Assembly (NCBI GenBank): GCA_015489565.1
Contig: WFZM01000025.1
Location: 1 to 14,019, forward strand
Source: Patescibacteria group bacterium
GTDB taxonomy: Bacteria; Patescibacteriota; Minisyncoccia; Phycocordibacterales; UBA2100
Direction: 5' to 3'
DNA length: 14,019 nucleotides
Below, one piece after another: positions 7,726 through 14,019 of this stretch. The position numbers and the translations under genes were made by a program. Positions within the stretch are counted from its first letter, which is position 1. Every line of letters starts with the position of its first letter. Under the pieces are notes generated by a model, which was given only the letters and a program-made list of their open reading frames with translations, made no database searches and had not been told where the DNA came from.

Positions 7726-8934
7726 CTACATGGACTGCGTGATGCTATACATAGGCGTCATCATAGCAAGAGCGAAGAACCCGACCGCCACACCGATAAA
7801 GAGCATCAAGAATGGCTCTACTATAGTGGACATGTTCTTTGTTTTTTCATTAACTTCTTCTTCGTAATAGTCCGCAACTTTAGTCATCATATCGGAAGAC
7901 GAGCCGGTCTCCTCACCAACCGCCATAAGCTCCACGAACATAATCGGGTACAATTTTTCAAAATCCCTCAAACTCTCGGTGAAAGTACGTCCTTTTTGCA
8001 GGTCTTCCGCTATCTTTTTCAAGGACTCTTTAAAGTATCTGTTTTGCACAACATCAGCCGCTATGCGCGAGCTTTCAACTATGTCCACACCGGATTTTAA
8101 AAGAGAAGACAGGGTTCGCGCAGCATAAGCGGCATTTATCTCGCGTGTTAAATTTTTGATTAAAGGAATTGTCAAAAAAAGTTTGCTTTTAAACCATGCC
8201 CCCTTTTCGGTTCGCAAGAACATAACTGAAGCAGTTATAAAAGCAAAGCTGAGCAGACCCATCATTATAAAATGCTCACTTAGCAAATCGCTTATATACA
8301 TCACAAACTTAGTGCTTGCCGGCAACTCAGCGTCCATCTCTTTGAAGGTCTTGGCAAGGGACGGAACAACAGTGGTCATCATAAAAACTCCTACACCAAA
8401 AATAGCAAAAAGTATAATGGAAGGATATATCATGGCGCCTTTTATTTTCTTTTTTAGAGTATAGATACGGTCCAGCTGCTTGGCGACAGACTTTAGAGCC
8501 TGTGGCAAATTTCCCGACAGCTCCCCGGAGCGCACCATGGAAATAAAAATGTCGTTAAAGACCCCTTTTTGCTTTGCAAGCGCGGAAAAAAGAGTATCTC
8601 CGGTACTAACTGCATGATTTAGTTTAGATATGACTTTTTGAAATTTTAGATTTTTTGTTTGCTTGGCGGTAACCTGCAAAGCTCTTGACAAGGATAGGCC
8701 GGCGCTAAGCATGGTTGCCATATTGTCGGCAAAGAGAATGATTTCATGTTCCGGAACAGTGGATAATTTCTCATTCCAGTACTCAAAGCTAAATATGCCC
8801 GCATCAACTCGCTTAAGAGATATAAGTTTTGCCCCCTCGGCTTTTAGGTTTTGATAGACCTCAAATCTGTTTCTGGCCTCGGTGCTTCCTTCATATATTT
8901 TCCCATCTTTTTTGGCTTTGTATATAAAACGCAT
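7726..8934 (-). CDS. pilC: Type IV pilus inner-membrane platform protein PilC (GspF family)
   Basis: From ATG 8934 the protein has 402 residues, close to the family's usual length. The N-terminus RFIYKAKKDGKIYEGSTEA is the typical PilC opening. It has two T2SSF/GspF cytoplasmic domains: the first contains FADNMATMLSAGLSLSRAL and the second AYAARTLSSLLKSGVDIVES. Three membrane segments are visible: IYPSIILFAIFGVGVFMM, MMGLLSFAFITASVMFL and the C-terminal EPFLMLFIGVAVGFFALAMM. PilC anchors the pilus base and couples PilB to pilin extraction. I prefer ATG 8934 to GTG 8961 because a perfect extended -10 (TGTTATAAT) sits between them, 6 nt before the ATG, so the GTG would be upstream of the transcript. 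It lies 117 nt after pilB. Confidence 0.93.
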   Translation of the reverse strand: MRFIYKAKKDGKIYEGSTEARNRFEVYQNLKAEGAKLISLKRVDAGIFSFEYWNEKLSTVPEHEIILFADNMATMLSAGLSLSRALQVTAKQTKNLKFQKVISKLNHAVSTGDTLFSALAKQKGVFNDIFISMVRSGELSGNLPQALKSVAKQLDRIYTLKKKIKGAMIYPSIILFAIFGVGVFMMTTVVPSLAKTFKEMDAELPASTKFVMYISDLLSEHFIMMGLLSFAFITASVMFLRTEKGAWFKSKLFLTIPLIKNLTREINAAYAARTLSSLLKSGVDIVESSRIAADVVQNRYFKESLKKIAEDLQKGRTFTESLRDFEKLYPIMFVELMAVGEETGSSSDMMTKVADYYEEEVNEKTKNMSTIVEPFLMLFIGVAVGFFALAMMTPMYSITQSM

Positions 8935-8940
8935 GAAATT

Positions 8941-8949
8941 ATTATAACA
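8941..8949 (-). promoter_or_regulatory. pilC promoter, extended -10, predicts leaderless mRNA
   Basis: On the minus strand TGTTATAAT is a perfect extended -10 (TGn plus TATAAT), ending 6 nt before the pilC ATG at 8934. A start site about 7 nt downstream would fall on the A of the ATG. No convincing -35 is seen, which fits an extended -10 promoter. Confidence 0.6.
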
Positions 8950-9051
8950 AATCTTTTTCACTAAAAATCCACAGGTTTTCTCTTCCTGGAAACTTTAATG
9001 GAACTGTTCTAAGAAATCTCGGCTCTTTTATAATATGGGCTTGTTATAAAA

Positions 9052-10803
9052 TTACTCGGAGATGACGCGTAGAACCTCATCTAATGTAGTCTTGCCTTGA
9101 GCGGCTTTGAAAATACCGTCCTCAAGCATAGTGAGCATGCCTTGAGATTTGGCATGCGCTTCTATTTTATCACTGGAAGCACCTTTTAATATAAGCTCTT
9201 TTATGGCCTCATCAACCTTCAAGACTTCCTGAATACCTCGCCTACCTTTGTAGCCACTAGGACACTTGTCTGTTTTTTTGATTTTATGAAAATCTATATT
9301 TTTCCATGTAGCATTTTTGTCTACAACTGACTCCTCCTTTAAGGCTTTCAGTACGGTTTGCAAATCAGCAATCTCAGACAGAGCATCTATCTCATTGCGC
9401 GACAGGTGATATTTTTCACTCTCTTCACACAAAACACGCACTAGCCTTTGGCCTATTACAACCTGCAAAACAGAGGCAAGCAAAAATGGCTCCACACCCA
9501 TGTCTATCAAGCGCGGTACGGCACCTGCCGCCGAGTTGGTGTGCAAGGTAGAGAGCACCAAGTGTCCTGTAAGAGCCGCATTAATGGCAAGCTCGGCAGT
9601 TTCTCTATCGCGAATCTCTCCCACCATTATAATATCCGGGTCCTGACGAACAAGCGTACGCAGACCAAGCGCAAAGGTAAAGCCTATCTCCGGTCTTACT
9701 TGCGTTTGGTTCACTCTGGGCATTTGGTACTCTATAGGGTCCTCTACTGTGGATATATTTACTTCATTTGTATTTAATATGTCCAGTATGGTATAGAGCG
9801 TTGTGGATTTACCCGAACCGGTAGGTCCGGTAACAAGAATAAGCCCGGTCTTTTTCTTGGTAGCTTCGTGAACTCTCTCAAGTCCCTCTCCGTGAAAGCC
9901 AAGGGCCTCCAGCGTAAAACCGCGAACATTCTCACGCAAGAGACGCATAACCACCTTCTCGCCGTAGTAGGTTGGCAAAATAGATACACGAAAAGCCACC
10001 TTTTCCCCCGAAGGGTCTTTTATGCGAAAACGTCCGTCTTGCGGTAATCTTTTCTCGTCTATGCGAAGGTTGGATAAAACTTTTATGCGCGCAACAACCG
10101 CCGATGCAGCGTATTTGGGCAGGCTCATGGCATCGTGCAATATACCGTCTATACGATAACGAACTATAACCTCGTTTTCTTGCGGTTCTATGTGTATATC
10201 GGACGCACCTTGCGAAATTGCATGCTTGAGCAAAGAGTCCACAATGCGCACCGCAGGCACTGCCTCGGCCGCTTTCTTTAAATCTTCTTCCGACTCGTCT
10301 GAATTTGGGTCCACCAAATGCTCCAGCGCCTTGCTTTCTGTTTTTATAACGTCTCCCAGTTCATCTTTAAGAGATTTTTGGTAAAGCTTTAAGGCATGTT
10401 TTATGGACTCTTCGTCTGTAAGCCTAGGTTTTACTTTGAGTTTTGTTTTTTTCTTTATAAAATCTATGGCCTGCAAGTCGTCCACATCAAGCATGGCGAC
10501 CTCAAGGGTGTCTCCTTCTTTTTTGTAGGCGATAATATTGTATTTTCTCGCTACCGGCTCAGGTATGAGCGAAAGCACTTCCGGATCTATAAACTTGTCT
10601 TTTAAGCTCACAAAAGAAATGCCCAGAACATAGGCTTCGGCTCGCTTCAGGGTGTCTTTGCTTATGAGACCTTTTTTTAAAAGAGCTTGGCCAAGGTCTA
10701 TATTTTCTTCGTAAGCTAAGTTTTTTGCCTCGTTCAAATCATTGGCGGCAACCATGCTGGTATCAAGAAGAAATTGTTCTAAAGTATCCGGCTGAATTTT
10801 CAT
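9052..10803 (-). CDS. pilB: Type IV pilus extension ATPase PilB (GspE family)
   Basis: The protein has 583 residues, a normal PilB length. Residues about 1-150 are an MshEN/T2SSE_N domain (DLGQALLKKGLISKDTL, PEPVARKYNIIAY). The ATPase core follows: ASDIHIEP (200-207), Walker A GPTGSGKST (326-334), the Asp box VEDPIEY (353-359), Walker B DIIMVGEIRD (390-399) and the His box TGHLVLSTLHTN (412-423). It hydrolyses ATP in the cytoplasm to drive pilin polymerisation with PilC. An oddity is that the usual four-cysteine Zn site is degraded: only C459 (LCEESEKY) and C514 (KCPSGYKGR) remain. It is the first gene of the minus-strand cluster and has its own promoter. PilT is unlikely, because PilT lacks the long N-terminal domain. 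Confidence 0.95.
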   Translation of the reverse strand: MKIQPDTLEQFLLDTSMVAANDLNEAKNLAYEENIDLGQALLKKGLISKDTLKRAEAYVLGISFVSLKDKFIDPEVLSLIPEPVARKYNIIAYKKEGDTLEVAMLDVDDLQAIDFIKKKTKLKVKPRLTDEESIKHALKLYQKSLKDELGDVIKTESKALEHLVDPNSDESEEDLKKAAEAVPAVRIVDSLLKHAISQGASDIHIEPQENEVIVRYRIDGILHDAMSLPKYAASAVVARIKVLSNLRIDEKRLPQDGRFRIKDPSGEKVAFRVSILPTYYGEKVVMRLLRENVRGFTLEALGFHGEGLERVHEATKKKTGLILVTGPTGSGKSTTLYTILDILNTNEVNISTVEDPIEYQMPRVNQTQVRPEIGFTFALGLRTLVRQDPDIIMVGEIRDRETAELAINAALTGHLVLSTLHTNSAAGAVPRLIDMGVEPFLLASVLQVVIGQRLVRVLCEESEKYHLSRNEIDALSEIADLQTVLKALKEESVVDKNATWKNIDFHKIKKTDKCPSGYKGRRGIQEVLKVDEAIKELILKGASSDKIEAHAKSQGMLTMLEDGIFKAAQGKTTLDEVLRVISE

Positions 10804-10810
10804 GCCGCTT

Positions 10811-10841
10811 ATTATATCATATTAGTCTGTAAAATTATCAA
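10811..10841 (-). promoter_or_regulatory. pilB promoter, extended -10, predicts near-leaderless mRNA
   Basis: On the minus strand TGATATAAT (10819-10811) is a perfect extended -10, with TTGATA at 10841-10836 as a -35 (one mismatch to TTGACA) and a long 19-bp spacer. The -10 ends 7 nt before the pilB ATG, so the leader would be 0-2 nt. A 14-bp quasi-palindrome (AAGCTT, TT, AAGCTT) at 10840-10853 overlaps the -35 edge and could be an operator. Confidence 0.6.
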
Positions 10842-10899
10842 GCTTTTAAGCTTTAGTTTATTTTAATAAGAGTCGTTTGCAAAATTCTTAATTTTAATA

Positions 10900-10908
10900 T
10901 GTTATAAT
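10900..10908 (+). promoter_or_regulatory. Extended -10 promoter of the secreted helical-protein gene
   Basis: TGTTATAAT is a perfect extended -10. TTGCAA at 10877-10882 could be a poor -35, 20 bp upstream. The ATG is at 10955, giving a leader of about 40 nt. It is divergent from the pilB promoter in a 151-bp intergenic region. Confidence 0.6.
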
Positions 10909-10954
10909 TACAAAGAATTTATTGATTATTAGTAATTATTAATTAAAAAGACTT

Positions 10955-11839
10955 ATGAATAAGAATGTTTTATTGGCAATTTTGTTTACAGCTCTGTTTG
11001 TATCCCCTGCGGCTTTTGCTCAAGAGGACGACGGGGCGATGATGGAATATAACAAAGAGCGTAAAGCTCTTTGGGGAGAGCTTAAAGGCGAATATCGTAA
11101 AGAAAGAGAGCAATATCGCGAACACCGCGAAGACATAAAAGAAATGCGCGCAAAAAATATTGAAGATTTTAGAGCCGTACGAGCAAAGAACGTGCAGGAA
11201 ATTAAGGAAATGAATGAAAAGAAAAGAGCATTTGTTGAAGATGCAAGAGCCAAAGCTGCAGAAGAAAGAGAAGAATTTAAAAAGCGTCTTATGAATGCCG
11301 AGACGGAAGAAGAAAGACAAGCTATATTAAAAGAGGCTAAAGAAAGACGCGCAGAGCTGATGGACGAATACAAAGAACGCAAAGAGGAATACAAAGAAAT
11401 GCGCAAGGAGCGTATCAAGGAGATGAAGGGTAATATTCTTAAGACGGCATCTGAAAGAGCCGAGAGAGCGCTTGCCATTGCCAAGAAGCGTTTTGACTAC
11501 GTTTTTGGAAGAATGGACAGAATTTCTCAAAGAATAAATTCTGCTATCAATAAACTGGAAGAGAGAGGCTTGGATATGAACAAGGCTAAGGAATACTTGG
11601 CTCAAGCGGATGAAAAACTTGAAGAAGCAAAAATGAAATATGCGGAAGCGGAAGAATACTTCGCTAGCGCAGACCTTCAAAGTAAAGAGGAGTACAAAGA
11701 ATTGGCCAAAGGGCTAAAGGAGCGATACAAAGAGGTGGTGGCGGTACTAAAAGAGGCTCGCCAACTTTACAAAGAATCTGTAAAAGCGATAAGGGAAGCA
11801 GTGGAAGCCTACAGGGATTCACTAAAAAATGAAAGCTAG
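10955..11839 (+). CDS. Secreted, highly charged helical (coiled-coil) protein of unknown function
   Basis: The protein has 294 residues. A clear Sec signal peptide (MNKNVLLAILFTALFVSPAA) is probably cut after A22 (AFA before QE). Almost all of the rest is Lys, Arg, Glu and Ala, predicting long helices. Residues 59-113 form five consecutive 11-residue units beginning EDIKEMRAKNI and EDFRAVRAKNV, a hendecad helix pattern. A second region (about 180-235: RFDYVFGRMDRISQRINS, then KLEERGLDMNKAKEYLAQAD) resembles a helical segment I associate with uncharacterised CPR secreted proteins. That link is from memory, not from a search. No enzyme motif is visible. The next gene starts 38 nt later and encodes a small membrane protein with an acidic tail. 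I infer a structural or binding role outside the membrane. Confidence 0.8.
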   Translation: MNKNVLLAILFTALFVSPAAFAQEDDGAMMEYNKERKALWGELKGEYRKEREQYREHREDIKEMRAKNIEDFRAVRAKNVQEIKEMNEKKRAFVEDARAKAAEEREEFKKRLMNAETEEERQAILKEAKERRAELMDEYKERKEEYKEMRKERIKEMKGNILKTASERAERALAIAKKRFDYVFGRMDRISQRINSAINKLEERGLDMNKAKEYLAQADEKLEEAKMKYAEAEEYFASADLQSKEEYKELAKGLKERYKEVVAVLKEARQLYKESVKAIREAVEAYRDSLKNES

Positions 11840-11863
11840 GCCATAAATAAAAAATTAATAGTC

Positions 11864-11869
11864 TAAAAT
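11864..11869 (+). promoter_or_regulatory. -10-like box just before the small membrane-protein gene
   Basis: TAAAAT, one mismatch to TATAAT, ends 8 nt before ATG 11878. If active it would give a leader of about 2 nt. The surroundings are very AT rich and no -35 is seen, so this could be chance. Read-through from the upstream gene is the alternative. Confidence 0.35.
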
Positions 11870-11877
11870 TTAAAACT

Positions 11878-12165
11878 ATGAACAATATGGAAAATCAACA
11901 AGAAAAAGAAACTAGCAACTTCATTCCAATTATTATTATCATAGGTATTTTGCTAGCAGGAGGGGTTTACGCTTTCTTTAAAGTCCAAGAAGCTGCCTAC
12001 CCTGAGCCAAGCAATACCAAGATTATACATAGACCCAAGGCTGCAGACCCGGTAATGAGCAAGCCCGAGAGCAAATCCGACAATCCTGCAGATATAGAAA
12101 AAGATTTGGACATGACAGACCTGGATACACTGGAGCAGGACTTGGATGTATTGCAAGATCTCTAG
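11878..12165 (+). CDS. Small single-pass membrane protein with acidic Leu/Asp-rich tail, unknown function
   Basis: The protein has 95 residues. A polar N-terminus precedes one membrane helix at about 14-34 (NFIPIIIIIGILLAGGVYAFF). A Pro/Lys-rich linker (44-65) follows, and the tail at about 69-95 is strongly acidic, with a repeating Asp-Leu pattern (IEKDLDMTDLDTLEQDLDVLQDL is spread over residues 73-95). The tail could form a short amphipathic helix. A second ATG (11887) is possible, but 11878 fits the nearby -10 box. It lies directly after the secreted basic/acidic helical protein and before a terminator. The acidic tail may bind that neighbour's Lys/Arg-rich helices, but this is speculation. 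I do not recognise a named family. Confidence 0.75.
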   Translation: MNNMENQQEKETSNFIPIIIIIGILLAGGVYAFFKVQEAAYPEPSNTKIIHRPKAADPVMSKPESKSDNPADIEKDLDMTDLDTLEQDLDVLQDL

Positions 12166-12191
12166 GGTATGTAAGTACTTAGAGAGCTTTG

Positions 12192-12220
12192 GCGGCCAAG
12201 CCTTCGGCTTAGCCGCTTTT
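12192..12220 (+). terminator. Rho-independent terminator after the secreted/membrane protein pair
   Basis: The stem is GCGGC (12192-12196) with GCCGC (12212-12216), plus AAGCC (12198-12202) with GGCTT (12206-12210), broken by one mismatch, with a TTC loop. TTTT follows at 12217-12220. It stands 26 nt after the stop of the small membrane protein and isolates the trigger factor-clpP operon. Confidence 0.75.
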
Positions 12221-12270
12221 GATGTCGTAGGACGAGCATATTTTAACTAGATTTTCACAGTAATTTAATA

Positions 12271-12276
12271 TATACT
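12271..12276 (+). promoter_or_regulatory. -10 box of the trigger factor-clpP operon
   Basis: TATACT, one mismatch to TATAAT, lies 9 nt before the trigger factor ATG at 12286, so the expected leader is only about 2-4 nt. No clear -35 at normal spacing. Confidence 0.45.
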
Positions 12277-12285
12277 AGACCCCAT

Positions 12286-13368
12286 ATGAGTCTATACAAA
12301 GAAGCAAAGCAAGAGCAGGAGGCGCCATCAAAATTTAAAATAACAATGACACTTGATGGCTCAAAACTGTCAGAATATGAAAAAAGAATATTGGAGGACA
12401 AGGCAAGACACATGGTGATGCCCGGCTTTCGTAAAGGTGAAGCGCCCATTGAGCTGGTAGCAAAACAACTTGGCGAAAAAAATATCAAAGAAGAGGCTGC
12501 AAAAGAACTTGCGGCGCAAGCGCTGGCAGAGTACATTTTGGAAAATCAAATTAAAGTAGTAGGTTCACCAAACATTATACTGGGAGATTTAGAGTCCACT
12601 GCAGATATAAACCTGGAAGCGCATATTACTACCCTGCCGGATATAAAAGTGAAAGACAGCTATAAAGAAGCTATTGCTAAAATAAACGCAAAACCCCTTG
12701 AAGAGGTAAAGGTCAGTGACGAGGAAGTTGAAAATGTTATAAAACACTTACGCCGAGAAAAAGCGCGCATTTTAACCCTGGAGGCTATCCAGCAAGGAAA
12801 AGCTGATGCCAAGCAAATGCCGGATTTCAATAGTATTCCAGAGGATAAACTCCCTGAGCTCGACGAGAAAGACTTTAAAGAACTTGCGGGGGCTGAGAAT
12901 TTTGAAGATTTTAAAGCAAAACTTAAAGAAAATATTAAAAACGAAAAAGAATTCGCCATAAAAGACAAACGGAGAGCCGAAATAGCAGAAGAATTACTAA
13001 AGCATGTTGAAGTAGATTTGCCGGAAGAGATAGTTGATATGGAGCTTGCACGCTCCAAAGCGCAAATGGAACAAGACTTGCAAATGATGGGCCTTAGTTT
13101 GGATGCTTATCTTGCGCAAATACAGAAAAAGAAAGAGGATTTCGAAAAAGAAATGCGAGAAGCTGCACGCAAAAGAGCTATTTTACAGCTTGCGCTGGAC
13201 AAAATCGCAGAGACAGAAGGCTTGAGAGTTGACCCGGCTGAAATAGAAAAAGAAGTGGAGCACATTTTGAGCCATAAACCACAGGCAAACAAAGATGATG
13301 TGCGCGCCTTTGTAGATGCGCAAAAGTCAAACGAAATGGTCTTTGATTTTCTAAGTAAAATAAAATAG
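12286..13368 (+). CDS. tig: Trigger factor, apparently lacking the PPIase domain
   Basis: The protein has 360 residues, against about 430 for the usual trigger factor. The ribosome-binding signature GFRKGEAP is at 47-54, within an N-terminal domain (about 1-135) that also has IKEEAAKELAAQAL. A helical linker (SDEEVENVIKHLRREKA, 144-160) follows. In place of the FKBP-type PPIase domain there are only about 25 residues of linker (166-190). The substrate-cradle C-terminal domain then resumes at LPELDEKDFKELAGAENFED and continues through VEVDLPEEIVDMEL (241-254). It is a cytoplasmic chaperone that binds the ribosome exit and holds nascent chains. Loss of the PPIase domain would leave chaperone activity but remove proline isomerisation. 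clpP follows after a 3-nt gap, a classic tig-clpP arrangement. Confidence 0.88.
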   Translation: MSLYKEAKQEQEAPSKFKITMTLDGSKLSEYEKRILEDKARHMVMPGFRKGEAPIELVAKQLGEKNIKEEAAKELAAQALAEYILENQIKVVGSPNIILGDLESTADINLEAHITTLPDIKVKDSYKEAIAKINAKPLEEVKVSDEEVENVIKHLRREKARILTLEAIQQGKADAKQMPDFNSIPEDKLPELDEKDFKELAGAENFEDFKAKLKENIKNEKEFAIKDKRRAEIAEELLKHVEVDLPEEIVDMELARSKAQMEQDLQMMGLSLDAYLAQIQKKKEDFEKEMREAARKRAILQLALDKIAETEGLRVDPAEIEKEVEHILSHKPQANKDDVRAFVDAQKSNEMVFDFLSKIK

Positions 13369-13371
13369 CCT

Positions 13372-13974
13372 ATGCACAGTGAATATAAAAATAATGTGAA
13401 TTCAAGTTTGGTTCCTATGGTGGTGGAAAAAAGCGCCTCCGGTGAGCGTGCTTTTGATATTTACTCTCGCCTACTTAAAGAGCGCATCATCTTTTTAAGC
13501 GGAGGGGTTGATGATCATATGGCAAGCCTTATTATAGCTCAGCTCTTATTTTTAAATGCCGAGGATCCCAAAGCGGATATTTCACTTTATATAAACTCCC
13601 CGGGAGGACTTGTAAGCGCCGGTCTTGCAATAGTGGACACAATGAAGCATATAAAAGCTGATGTCTCTACCATATGCGTTGGTATGGCGGCATCTATGGG
13701 TGCGGTCATATTATCTTCCGGCAAGAAAGGAAAACGTTTTATACTGCCCCATGCCGAGGTTATGATACACCAACCACTTGGAGGCGCGCAGGGGCAAGCA
13801 AGTGACATAGAAATAAGCGCAAAGCATATAATCCAAACACGAAAAATCTTAAATGAAATGCTGGCCAAAAATACGGGGCAAAAGCTCTCTGTCGTTGAAA
13901 AAGATACCGACCGAGACTTCTTTATGAGCGCAAAAGAGGCGCTAAAGTACGGTATAGTGGATAAAATTATATAG
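13372..13974 (+). CDS. clpP: ATP-dependent Clp protease proteolytic subunit ClpP
   Basis: The protein has 200 residues, full length for ClpP. Catalytic triad: Ser108 in GMAASMGAV, His133 in MIHQPLGG and Asp182 in KDTDRDFFMSA. The Ser-His spacing of 25 and His-Asp spacing of 49 match the E. coli enzyme. Other family marks are YSRLLKERIIFLSGGVDD, YINSPGG and AEVMIHQPLGGAQGQASDIEI. ClpP forms a two-ring, 14-subunit chamber that degrades proteins fed by an AAA+ unfoldase such as ClpX or ClpC. The start is 3 nt after the trigger factor stop, so the two are co-transcribed and probably translationally coupled. No unfoldase gene is visible before the window ends 45 nt later. The processing region at the N-terminus is short and lacks a clear propeptide. 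Confidence 0.96.
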   Translation: MHSEYKNNVNSSLVPMVVEKSASGERAFDIYSRLLKERIIFLSGGVDDHMASLIIAQLLFLNAEDPKADISLYINSPGGLVSAGLAIVDTMKHIKADVSTICVGMAASMGAVILSSGKKGKRFILPHAEVMIHQPLGGAQGQASDIEISAKHIIQTRKILNEMLAKNTGQKLSVVEKDTDRDFFMSAKEALKYGIVDKII

Positions 13975-14019
13975 GCCAGCCAGATAAAAAATATTGAAAG
14001 CCCGCGCTCCGGCATAGCC

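Noticed and set aside
8935..8961. GTG start at 8961 for pilC
   Set aside because: It would place the perfect extended -10 inside the coding region, and the family's typical N-terminus begins at the ATG 9 codons later.
9026..9051. Inverted repeat TTTTATAA ... TTATAAAA just after the pilB stop as a terminator
   Set aside because: The stem is 8 bp of A/T only with a 10-nt loop, too weak to call; it may add little more than AT richness.
9774..9989. Open frame of 71 codons within pilB on the same strand
   Set aside because: It overlaps the conserved ATPase core in another frame and shows no recognisable features.
11020..11680. Minus-strand frames opposite the secreted helical protein
   Set aside because: They are Ser/Phe/Leu-rich mirror translations of the Lys/Glu-rich gene, without a plausible start context or family.

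Overview
The window looks like part of a small-genome Patescibacteria (Candidate Phyla Radiation, CPR) chromosome, most probably a parcubacterial lineage. This is inferred from gene style, since there is no marker gene for a firm placement. Supporting signs are a type IV pilus cluster with PilX-like minor pilins, a giant surface protein of GNVGIGTT-type repeats ending in a tailspike-type chaperone domain, short secreted or membrane proteins of unknown function, starts without Shine-Dalgarno sequences, and a shortened trigger factor beside clpP.

Left part (1-10803, all minus strand, read right to left). pilB (assembly ATPase) and pilC (inner-membrane platform) each have their own promoter. They are followed by two class III prepilins (PilV/PulI-like and PilW/PulJ-like) and a PilX-like protein in an overlapping, translationally coupled run. 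After a structured spacer with a terminator-like hairpin comes a 1583-residue exported repeat protein with a C-terminal Peptidase_S74 intramolecular chaperone. Its 3' end overlaps the start of another exported protein, cut by the window edge. The set reads as a cell-surface attachment locus: pilus machinery, its minor subunits, and at least one large adhesin- or fibre-like product. No major pilin, prepilin peptidase, PilM/N/O or PilT is present, so the machine must be completed elsewhere.

Right part (10955-13974, all plus strand). A divergently transcribed secreted, highly charged helical protein is followed by a small membrane-anchored acidic protein and a terminator. Then comes a trigger factor-clpP operon for protein folding and turnover. 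The trigger factor keeps its ribosome-binding loop but appears to lack the FKBP-type PPIase domain.

Points for a second look: five genes have a -10 box only 6-9 nt before the start codon, which predicts leaderless or near-leaderless mRNAs, and no start has a convincing Shine-Dalgarno. A perfect 121-bp direct repeat lies in frame inside the giant surface gene. The 4905-5145 spacer is full of palindromes. Both prepilins have Ala instead of Gly before the cleavage site. PilB has lost half of the usual Zn-binding cysteines. None of the ten complete genes ends in TGA.
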